Part shown: positions 1 to 4,377 of the stretch, one piece after another | How positions within the stretch are numbered: the stretch's first letter is position 1 | How the letters are laid out: every line of letters starts with the position of its first letter | Assembly (NCBI GenBank): GCA_023248455.1 | Contig: JAHFEN010000018.1 | Span: forward strand, 1 to 8,465 | DNA: 8,465 nucleotides | Origin: Microcaldota archaeon | Lineage (GTDB): Archaea > Micrarchaeota > Micrarchaeia > Anstonellales > Anstonellaceae | Direction of reading: 5' to 3' | The notes under the pieces: model-generated | Database searches by the model: none | What the model saw: only the letters and a program-made list of their open reading frames with translations | What the model was told of the DNA's origin: nothing | Translations under genes and position numbers: made by a program

Positions 1-199
1 CCTGAAGCAAAAGGCCCCCTTTTGGTCGTACTTCTGCCAGATATCGGATTCCACCACAAGCTATGGCTCGTATTCCGGGGCAGTGCCCAATGAGAAAATC
101 ACGTGGGGCAAGCTTGACGGGGAAACCCCGCGTTTCGTGATAGAGTCAGACGCAACCATAGTCGCCCCTCTCATGTTCGCGTACGTGCTTGACTGGTAG
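1..199 (+). CDS. C-terminal end of an unknown protein (5' part outside window)
   Basis: An open frame runs in from the left edge (first complete codon at base 2) and ends at TAG 197-199, giving the last 65 residues of a protein. The fragment is rich in Ser, Thr, Gly and aromatic residues, includes the stretch SDSTTSYGSYSG, and ends in AYVLDW. No cysteine pattern, membrane segment or catalytic motif that I recognise is visible, so no family or function is assigned. The composition would suit a beta-rich or extracytoplasmic domain, but that is a guess. The stop lies 57 nt before the methyltransferase start on the same strand, with no clear promoter between, so the two could be cotranscribed. 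Confidence 0.6.
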   Translation, partial: LKQKAPFWSYFCQISDSTTSYGSYSGAVPNEKITWGKLDGETPRFVIESDATIVAPLMFAYVLDW

Positions 200-256
200 A
201 ATTCCAATGAATGGGCGGTGTTTCCACCCGTCCGTTCCCCTGGCTGGAGGCTCATT

Positions 257-709
257 ATGCAGGCAAAATTTGTCTCCCCTTTCCTGATGTGGCTAATAGC
301 TGGAGGCGGAGCCATATTCTCCTTGCTCCTTCTGCCAGCCACAGCCATTGTTGCAAGAAACGCAGCTTTCGAATTCATTTTCGCATTGATCTTCCAGCTC
401 TGGCTCGGCTTTTTCGCCATGGCGCTCTGGAAAAACAGGCAGGCAGCGGCTAGCGCCGCAGGGGTAAATAGGCTCGTGACCGCCGGCGTTTACTCAATTG
501 TCCGCCACCCGATATATTTCGCCGACATTCTCATGGCGTGGGGCATCTTCCTTTTTTTCCCCAACCTGAATGTGCTTCTGGCAGCATTCTGGATAACGCT
601 TGTGTTTCATGGCTGGATGGGTCTGGAGGAAGAAGCCCTCAGTAAAAAATTCGGGAAAAAATTCTCAGACTACTCAAGGAAAGTGCCGAAATTGGTGCCA
701 AGACTCTAA
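257..709 (+). CDS. Isoprenylcysteine methyltransferase (ICMT)/PEMT-like membrane methyltransferase
   Basis: This 150-residue protein matches the small integral-membrane methyltransferase superfamily (ICMT, PEMT, NnrU-like). Hydrophobic segments lie at about residues 6-33, 37-58, 88-101 and 103-121. The family signature is visible as GVYSIVRHPIYFA (residues 77-89, the RHPxY motif), followed by the Glu-rich element EEEAL (124-128) and a basic C-terminus ending VPKLVPRL. In the family these two regions form the S-adenosylmethionine and substrate pocket at the cytoplasmic membrane face. The substrate (lipid, prenylated compound or other) cannot be told from sequence. I chose ATG 257 because GGAGG at 246-250 sits 6 nt upstream. 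An in-frame GTG at 218 would add 13 residues and has no comparable site. The length of about 150 residues is normal for prokaryotic members. Confidence 0.85.
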   Translation: MQAKFVSPFLMWLIAGGGAIFSLLLLPATAIVARNAAFEFIFALIFQLWLGFFAMALWKNRQAAASAAGVNRLVTAGVYSIVRHPIYFADILMAWGIFLFFPNLNVLLAAFWITLVFHGWMGLEEEALSKKFGKKFSDYSRKVPKLVPRL

Positions 710-744
710 CTCCCAGCTTATCCCTGCCGAAAATCAACGTCGAA

Positions 745-752
745 TTTTTAAA
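745..752 (+). promoter_or_regulatory. Probable TATA box for tRNA-Leu
   Basis: TTTTTAAA at 745-752 is an archaeal TATA-like element. A start about 29 nt downstream of its first T would fall near 774-776, just before the leader stem-loop, leaving a leader of about 45 nt before the tRNA. The T run could also help end transcription of the methyltransferase gene. No BRE element was clearly identified. Confidence 0.4.
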
Positions 753-776
753 CTCCTTCATTCTTATTTTGCGCAC

Positions 777-816
777 TGCAGGCCCGATTGCTCGGTGCGC
801 CGAGCACTGGGCCGCA
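777..816 (+). other. Strong stem-loop in the leader of tRNA-Leu
   Basis: Two perfectly complementary blocks are nested: GGCCC (781-785) with GGGCC (809-813), and TGCTCGG (789-795) with CCGAGCA (800-806), closed by the four-base loop TGCG. TGC 777-779 can also pair with GCA 814-816 across a bulged A780. The structure ends 4 nt before the mature tRNA 5' end. It may assist 5' processing, be a separate small RNA, or end the upstream transcript; the sequence does not decide. CTGCA 776-780 could also pair with TGCAG 820-824 and so compete with the acceptor stem. Confidence 0.55.
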
Positions 817-820
817 ATTT

Positions 821-1034
821 GCAGGGGTACCAAAGCCTGGTCTAATGGGCAGGCCTCAGATGGCCCTTTTACTCACTCCAGATGGATACGCCCGAAACGG
901 AGTTTCTCGGGACGAGAAACGCGCCCATTTTTGCCTTCGGGCGAAAATCGGGAAGCGTTCATAAAAAAGTGGGAAAGGGCTGCGAGAGAGCCTGTGGCCT
1001 AGCGCCTTCGCGGGTTCAAATCCCTCCCCCTGCA
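821..1034 (+). tRNA. tRNA-Leu(CAG) with a 128-nt intron
   Basis: Exon 1 (821-860) holds acceptor strand GCAGGGG, D-stem CCA/TGG with GG in the D-loop, anticodon-stem strand CAGGC (850-854), and loop CTCAGA with anticodon CAG (857-859). Exon 2 (989-1034) supplies GCCTG (990-994) to close the anticodon stem. It continues with a long variable arm (GGC 996-998 pairing with GCC 1004-1006), the T-arm with TTCAAAT (1015-1021), acceptor strand CCCCTGC (1027-1033), and discriminator A1034. CCA is not encoded. The long variable arm, A73 and CAG anticodon all agree on leucine, decoding CUG. The acceptor stem is perfect over 7 bp. One T-stem pair is mismatched (C1011 opposite T1025). Exon boundaries follow position 37/38 and the bulge-helix-bulge logic and are inferred. 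Confidence 0.85.
861..988 (+). other. tRNA intron at position 37/38, structured
   Basis: The intron interrupts the anticodon loop just after A37. Its ends pair: GCCCTTT (863-869) with AAAGGGC (974-980), extended by CACT (874-877) with AGTG (968-971). CTC (855-857) in the anticodon loop can pair with GAG (984-986). This leaves three-base bulges GAT (859-861) and AGA (987-989), each cut after its second base, as in archaeal splicing. The fourth central pair would be A858 opposite C983, and G982 has no partner, so the motif is imperfect. Inside are two hairpins: GTTTCTCG/CGAGAAAC (902-909/913-920) and a stem at 927-948 capped by C(TTCG)G. I see no convincing box C/D or H/ACA element. Confidence 0.7.
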
Positions 1035-1160
1035 CTTTCCTTTTGCCTGAGTGCAGTCCGACACGATTTTACACTGTTGTCCTTTGCCCGAATGGACCAA
1101 GCTCTAGAGGTTTAAAAGGACTGCGCCGGTCTGACTTACTTAATTAGACTTTAATAAAAA

Positions 1161-1250
1161 TCAGATTTTTTGCCCGCATTTTTCACAGAACTTGCCACTT
1201 ACTTCTGAACCACAATTCTCGCAGAATTTTTTGGCGCTATGCGTCTGAGG
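1161..1250 (-). pseudogene. Zinc-ribbon coding remnant without a start codon
   Basis: Read on the minus strand, 1250 to 1161 encodes 29 residues ending in TGA, with a clear C-x2-C-x8-C-x2-C pattern: FCENCG, then a short linker containing VSGKF, then CEKCG. This matches the small zinc ribbons (zinc_ribbon_2/DZANK type) common in archaeal proteins. An in-frame TGA lies immediately upstream (1251-1253), and no ATG, GTG or TTG occurs inside the frame, so it cannot be translated as a normal gene. It is most simply the preserved C-terminal end of a lost or frameshifted protein. A non-standard start or an upstream frameshift are alternatives. Its role, if any, is unknown. Confidence 0.5.
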
Positions 1251-1265
1251 TCAATTCAATGCTCA

Positions 1266-1278
1266 GATTAACTTAATC
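1266..1278. repeat. 13-bp perfect palindrome upstream of the ATPase promoter
   Basis: GATTAA-C-TTAATC is a perfect palindrome about 30 bp upstream of the ATPase TATA box. It is A/T-rich, so chance is possible, but its position next to a second inverted repeat makes a regulator-binding site plausible. Confidence 0.35.
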
Positions 1279-1280
1279 TT

Positions 1281-1309
1281 AGTTAAGCAAACTGACATTA
1301 TGCTTAACT
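1281..1309. promoter_or_regulatory. Operator-like inverted repeat abutting the ATPase TATA box
   Basis: AGTTAAGCA (1281-1289) and TGCTTAACT (1301-1309) are perfect 9-bp inverted copies separated by 11 bp. The right arm covers the expected BRE position and touches the first base of the TATA element. A dimeric DNA-binding protein here would block TBP/TFB access. The bound protein is not identified; the ATPase's own C-terminal winged-helix-like region is one candidate, by inference only. Confidence 0.5.
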
Positions 1310-1317
1310 TTATAAAC
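1308..1317 (+). promoter_or_regulatory. TATA box of the ATPase gene
   Basis: CTTTATAAAC is a near-ideal archaeal TATA box. Its first T (1309) lies 29 bp before the A of ATG 1338, so transcription probably begins at or next to the start codon, giving a leaderless mRNA. No ribosome-binding site precedes the ATG, which agrees. Confidence 0.65.
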
Positions 1318-1337
1318 ATCATTGCCGGTATGCTTCC

Positions 1338-2372
1338 ATGTATTTCGAAATCGAGCCGAAAGGCAGGAAGAAGGACTTCTTCAACTACGATTACGAGTAC
1401 GGCCAGGTCAAAAAGGCCCTCCAGCGGAAGGAGAAGATAATTGCGGTTGTCGGGGTGAGGCGCGTCGGGAAAACCAGCCTCCTGAACCTGGTTTACAACG
1501 AAACGGCCAGCCTGAAGCTCTGGCTTGACGGGAGGATAGTTACCGATCCGAAAAAGGAAATTTTTGCGGCCATTTACGAGACGGCAAAGGCCGGGAAGCC
1601 GAAGATATTCGGAAAGATAGAAAGCCTGAACCTGTCCGCCTTCGGGGTAGGACTGGACATAAAGCTGGGTTCGGAAAGCCAGCTTGAGATTGAGAAGAAA
1701 ATAAGGGGCAGCGGGCACATTTGCGTGTTCATTGACGAGGCGCAGCGCATGGGAACCAGCGACCTGGCCGACGTCTTGTCCTACATCTATGACCGTTTCC
1801 CGCAAGTCTCGTTCATAATATCGGGCAGCGAAATCGGACTGGTTGAGGAGATTCTTGGGGAGGGTGACGGCGAGCATCCACTTTTCGGCAGGGAGATAGT
1901 CAAAGTGGCAATTCCAAGGCTTGACAGGAACCGAGCCATGGATTACCTGAAAAAAGGCTTTACACAGCTCAAGTTCGATGTTGGGGAAAAGGAACTGAAT
2001 GAGGCAATAGACGAGCTTGATGGCCTTATGGGTTGGCTGACCCTTTACGGATATGAGAAGGGAGTGAAAAAAAGCAAGGACGCGCTGGGAAAAACAAGCC
2101 AAGGTGCAGCCCAGATTGCCGCTTCCGAGTTGGTGCATTTTTTCAGGAAAACAAAAAACAGGAAGCTTTACCTTAGCATCCTCCGCAATGTGAACGGGAC
2201 AGGATGGGAAGAGCTGCGCTCACATGCAGGAAAAGATTTTGGGAAAAGACTCAATCCCAACCTCTTCACATTCGCCTTGGGCAGGCTTGCCAGCCACTCG
2301 TTCGTTGAAAAGAGGGATGAGAAATACTATTTGTCGGATCCCTTATTGGCAAAGGCAGTTTTCCTCGTATGA
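1338..2372 (+). CDS. Predicted archaeal AAA+ ATPase (ATPase_2-like)
   Basis: This 344-residue protein has the features of the mostly archaeal ATPase_2 family of AAA+/STAND-related P-loop ATPases. Walker A is GVRRVGKTS (residues 39-47, K45 and T46). Walker B is ICVFIDEAQ (128-136, D133 and E134). A sensor-1-like strand with ISGS lies at 161-164, and the family element HPLFGRE spans 180-186. A helical lid follows (about 195-250), then a basic C-terminal region (about 255-344) that looks like a winged helix. The role is unknown in most members; DNA-associated or regulatory ATPase activity is inferred. The ATG sits 29 bp from a TATA box, supporting a leaderless start here. The gene converges on the Fic gene with an 18-bp gap. 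An inverted repeat at the promoter suggests repression, perhaps by the product itself. Confidence 0.85.
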   Translation: MYFEIEPKGRKKDFFNYDYEYGQVKKALQRKEKIIAVVGVRRVGKTSLLNLVYNETASLKLWLDGRIVTDPKKEIFAAIYETAKAGKPKIFGKIESLNLSAFGVGLDIKLGSESQLEIEKKIRGSGHICVFIDEAQRMGTSDLADVLSYIYDRFPQVSFIISGSEIGLVEEILGEGDGEHPLFGREIVKVAIPRLDRNRAMDYLKKGFTQLKFDVGEKELNEAIDELDGLMGWLTLYGYEKGVKKSKDALGKTSQGAAQIAASELVHFFRKTKNRKLYLSILRNVNGTGWEELRSHAGKDFGKRLNPNLFTFALGRLASHSFVEKRDEKYYLSDPLLAKAVFLV

Positions 2373-2386
2373 GTAGGTCATACTCA
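2370..2386. terminator. Short hairpin between convergent ATPase and Fic genes
   Basis: TGAGTA (2370-2375) and TACTCA (2381-2386) are perfect inverted copies around a five-base loop. The left arm includes the ATPase stop codon, and the right arm lies 4 nt from the Fic stop. There is no T run, so a bidirectional termination or 3'-end role is only suggested by position. Confidence 0.25.
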
Positions 2387-2390
2387 AGCA

Positions 2391-3335
2391 TCATCCTTGG
2401 GCTGCTCCCCTTTTGGCAGATTCGGCATATTCCTCGCCAAGCTTCTGCACGAACCAGTCCACGAGCTTTTTGAATTCCTGGGTGTTTTGCGCGTACTGGA
2501 GCCCTTTCACGTAAGGGATGGTGTCCCTGACCTTTATGTTGATCGGGGGATAGCCGTTCCGCATCAGTACGAGGTTGGTCATTAGCCTGGCCACCCTCCC
2601 ATTGCCATCCCCGAACGGGTGCACCTCGATGAATTTCAGGTGCGCTATTGCTGCAAGCTCAATAGGGTGGAGTTTTCTCTTGCTTTTTGAATACCATGCC
2701 AAGAACTCGTCGAATTTTCCTTCCACTTCCTTTTCAGAAGGGGGCATCCAGTTGGCGCCTTCAATTGCCACCGGATAGTTCCGTATTCTGCCGCCTTCTG
2801 CATCATCTATATTCGCCATCATCATTTTGTGGATCCGAAGTATGAGGCGTTTGGAGATGCCCGCCTTGCACGTCCTTATGAAATTCAGCGCCAGCTCGGT
2901 GTTGAATATCTCGTGTATTTCCCTGAGGCTCCTGCCCGCTGGCATCACCTTCTTCTCAAGCATAGCAGCGGTTTCAATGAGGGAGACAGTATTGCCTTCT
3001 ATGGCGTTTGTGTTGTATGTGAAGCGTATGGTGAAGTCTCGTTCCCGCTTTTCAATTACAATCCTAGGGTAGCCTTTCACTTTCTTCTGGAACTCCCCTA
3101 TTACAAAATCGAGCTTTGAGAGCCTTTCAGGGTCGATGTAGGCGTATTTTTTCTTAATCTGGATGCAGTGTTTTTGGATGAAGCTTTCCGTGAGTTTTTG
3201 GAGTTTTGCCTTGCCGGGCATTTTCTTCCCAACGTATTCCCGGAGCGATTTCCACTTTCCCCTCTCGCTTCTGAGGTTGTGGGCAAGGTAATAATACGTC
3301 TCTTTTCCTGCCTTCTTCCTTGCGATGAACACCAT
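2391..3335 (-). CDS. Fic-domain protein (probable AMP-transferase), class II
   Basis: The catalytic Fic motif is intact: HPFGDGNGRVAR at residues 239-250 (numbered from ATG 3335). H239 is the expected general base, D243 the metal ligand, and N245/R247/R250 would hold the nucleotide phosphates. An inhibitory-helix motif TNAIEGN (109-115, E113) lies N-terminal to it, which defines a self-inhibited class II Fic. The first 40 residues carry ETYYYL, an N-terminus typical of archaeal Fic proteins. In characterised relatives the enzyme moves AMP from ATP to a Ser, Thr or Tyr of a target protein; the target here is unknown. At 314 residues the length is normal. A GTG at 3344 would add three residues and fits a leaderless mRNA better (31 bp from TATA); I prefer the ATG because it gives the usual MVF-type N-terminus. 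The gene is convergent with the ATPase gene, with no partner antitoxin beside it. Confidence 0.88.
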   Translation of the reverse strand: MVFIARKKAGKETYYYLAHNLRSERGKWKSLREYVGKKMPGKAKLQKLTESFIQKHCIQIKKKYAYIDPERLSKLDFVIGEFQKKVKGYPRIVIEKRERDFTIRFTYNTNAIEGNTVSLIETAAMLEKKVMPAGRSLREIHEIFNTELALNFIRTCKAGISKRLILRIHKMMMANIDDAEGGRIRNYPVAIEGANWMPPSEKEVEGKFDEFLAWYSKSKRKLHPIELAAIAHLKFIEVHPFGDGNGRVARLMTNLVLMRNGYPPINIKVRDTIPYVKGLQYAQNTQEFKKLVDWFVQKLGEEYAESAKRGAAQG

Positions 3336-3366
3336 TGTTACCACAGTTGTATTAAACTCAGAAAAT

Positions 3367-3377
3367 CTTTATAAATG
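3367..3377 (-). promoter_or_regulatory. TATA box of the Fic gene
   Basis: On the minus strand this reads CATTTATAAAG, a good archaeal TATA box. Counting 29 nt from its first T (3375) puts the start near 3346, two bases before GTG 3344 and 11 before ATG 3335. Either way the leader is very short and lacks a ribosome-binding site. Confidence 0.55.
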
Positions 3378-3460
3378 TGGTAGTAAAATCCGCCCAAAGA
3401 ACCCGCCAGACAGATTCGGAGTCTTTGCAGCGGTCAGACTCTAGTTTGATTCTTGAGTTG

Positions 3461-3471
3461 CTCCCCCTGCA
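3461..3471 (+). repeat. 11-nt direct copy of the tRNA-Leu 3' end
   Basis: CTCCCCCTGCA here is identical to 1024-1034, the last 11 bases of tRNA-Leu including the discriminator A. Similarity stops abruptly on both sides. tRNA 3' ends are classic attachment sites, so this could be the outer attachment repeat of a cassette covering 1035-3471. The repeat is short and C-rich, so chance is not excluded. Confidence 0.35.
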
Positions 3472-3486
3472 TCTAACTCCGTTCGG

Positions 3487-3601
3487 TGCAGAGGCAGGTT
3501 TGGAGCTGCGGCTCCAAATCCCGCAAACTGCCTCGCAGTTATGCGGACCTTCCCCCAACATCTCACATCAGCGGAATGAATGAGCATTGGCAGCGAGGCA
3601 G
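3487..3601. other. Nested hairpins with competing pairings (candidate structured RNA)
   Basis: Hairpin 1 is TTTGGAGC (3499-3506) with GCTCCAAA (3511-3518), loop TGCG. Hairpin 2 is CCGCAAACTG (3521-3530) with CAGTT-A-TGCGG (3536-3546), loop CCTCG. The segment CTGCCTC (3528-3534), part of hairpin 2, can instead pair with GAGGCAG (3491-3497), enclosing hairpin 1. Extended to CTGCCTCGC (3528-3536), it can also pair with GCGAGGCAG (3593-3601). Such exclusive pairings could form a switch or simply be a fold-back relic. Strand and transcription are unknown. Confidence 0.4.
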
Positions 3602-3612
3602 ATTGCGCATGC

Positions 3613-3646
3613 AAAAAACTACTTTCTTGCTTTGGAGAATTAGCAA
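3613..3646 (-). terminator. Terminator-like signal after the nitroreductase gene
   Basis: Directly after the stop codon, minus-strand TTGCT (3646-3642) and AGCAA (3631-3627) form a 5-bp stem. Eight nt later a run of six T follows (complement of 3613-3618). U-rich runs end archaeal transcripts, so the T6 is the more telling part. Confidence 0.4.
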
Positions 3647-4216
3647 TTACTTCTTCCCGCCGTAGCGCTCGTAATGCAGCAGGCTTTCCAGGCTCTTCCT
3701 CGGCTTCATGGCTGCCTTTTTTCCTGGTCTTGCATAACCCAAGCAGACGATGAGCGGGATGATATCGCCTCCGGAAAGCCCAAGCAGCTTGCCTGTCTCA
3801 GGCACATTCACATTCAGAATGCAGGTGGCAAGCCCGCGCTCCTCTGCAGCAAGAATCATGTTCATGGCGGGCATGGAGATGGAAAGGTGCGCCTCAAAAA
3901 TGCCAGGCTTGTCGCGGCGAGGGTAGCCATACTGCCCATCATAGTATTTCTTTTTCAGCACAATTGCGATTATGGCTGGCGGCCTGCACTCATAATCGTT
4001 GCAATGGTAAACCCCATAATAGGCCTGTTCCAGCAGTTTTTTGATCATCCCATTGTTCTTGATTAATATGAATTCCCATGGCTGCAGGTTCAGGAAGGAA
4101 GGAGACAGGCGGGCGGCTTCAAGCACAGCCATCATGTCCGAATCGCCAACCAGCCTTTCTGCATACTCATAAGTAGAGCTTCTCGATGTTAATAGGGGCA
4201 GAATGCCTGTGGTCAT
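3647..4216 (-). CDS. Nitroreductase-family FMN-dependent oxidoreductase
   Basis: This 189-residue protein fits the nitroreductase fold, which uses FMN and NAD(P)H to reduce diverse substrates as a dimer in the cytoplasm. Visible family elements are the N-terminal SRSSTYEYAERLV (residues 11-23, R12 for the FMN phosphate) and ARLSPSFLNLQPWEFILI (35-52, the usual P-S-x-x-N-x-Q-P-W-x-F signature). They continue with AAEERGLATCIL (123-134) and a closing GYARPGKK (160-167), then RKSLESLLHYE. The length is typical for the short form. The physiological substrate cannot be read from sequence. ATG 4216 is preferred because a TATA-like element lies 28 bp upstream, predicting a leaderless mRNA. The gene follows the transporter operon on the same strand but has its own promoter, so the link is doubtful. 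Confidence 0.85.
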   Translation of the reverse strand: MTTGILPLLTSRSSTYEYAERLVGDSDMMAVLEAARLSPSFLNLQPWEFILIKNNGMIKKLLEQAYYGVYHCNDYECRPPAIIAIVLKKKYYDGQYGYPRRDKPGIFEAHLSISMPAMNMILAAEERGLATCILNVNVPETGKLLGLSGGDIIPLIVCLGYARPGKKAAMKPRKSLESLLHYERYGGKK

Positions 4217-4236
4217 TGCTTTTTCTCTTCAGACTG

Positions 4237-4244
4237 TTAATAAA
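4237..4244 (-). promoter_or_regulatory. TATA-like box of the nitroreductase gene
   Basis: The minus strand reads TTTATTAA here. Its first T (4244) is 28 bp before the A of ATG 4216, the same geometry as the ATPase promoter, so a leaderless transcript is likely. The sequence is a weaker match than TTTATAAA. Confidence 0.45.
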
Positions 4245-4377
4245 TAGAATGCTACCCATTGTTGGAACAGGTCAACCCATGGCATTATGGGATGTTTCAT
4301 CGCGCTGCTTTACTCTTGCCCCACAAAATCAACCTCCCGGGCACCAGGCAAAAGATAGCACCCTGACGCTTCACCCC

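Larger units (their letters stand above)
1035..1337. other. Gene-poor stretch between tRNA-Leu and the ATPase gene
   Basis: No complete gene is supported here. Just after the tRNA, CTGCACT (1030-1036, overlapping its 3' end) can pair with AGTGCAG (1050-1056). Alternatively GCAGTCC (1053-1059) pairs with GGACTGC (1118-1124) around a long loop that includes the palindrome CTCTAGAG (1102-1109). TTTT at 1041-1044 may end tRNA transcription. A TTTAAAA element lies at 1111-1117 with no gene at the right distance. The right half holds the zinc-ribbon remnant and the ATPase promoter with its repeats, listed separately. Confidence 0.6.
3345..3646. other. Gene-free, strongly structured stretch between Fic and nitroreductase genes
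   Basis: After the Fic promoter there is no supported gene. The stretch contains a 6-bp hairpin GAGTCT/AGACTC (3419-3424/3436-3441), an 11-nt copy of the tRNA-Leu 3' end (3461-3471), and two back-to-back hairpins at 3497-3546. It ends with a terminator-like signal for the nitroreductase. A 67-codon minus frame (3358-3561) has no recognisable content and overlaps the Fic TATA box. No promoter is obvious for a small RNA on either strand. Confidence 0.5.

Noticed and set aside
218..256. GTG 218 as start of the methyltransferase
   Set aside because: ATG 257 has GGAGG at ideal spacing, and the extra 13 residues before it are not membrane-like or conserved in appearance.
861..988. Box C/D guide RNA inside the tRNA intron
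   Set aside because: No adequate C (RUGAUGA) and D (CUGA) pair at the right places. The hairpins dominate the intron.
769..1002. Open frames across the tRNA region
   Set aside because: They run through the tRNA exons and intron and have no protein-like features. A homing endonuclease motif is absent.
1263..2138. Long minus-strand open frame of 291 codons
   Set aside because: It lies opposite the ATPase gene, which has clear Walker motifs, a TATA box and a normal family layout. The minus translation has no recognisable domain.
2391..3344. Fic as a toxin with a neighbouring small antitoxin gene
   Set aside because: The inhibitory motif is inside the same protein (class II), and no small antitoxin frame with a start signal lies next to it.
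3358..3561. Minus-strand open frame of 67 codons upstream of Fic
   Set aside because: It covers the hairpins and the Fic TATA box, has no ribosome-binding site, and its translation matches nothing I recognise.
4229..4300. Minus-strand 23-residue open frame beginning MKHPIMPWVDL
   Set aside because: No ribosome-binding site or promoter, and it overlaps the nitroreductase TATA box. Too short to support.
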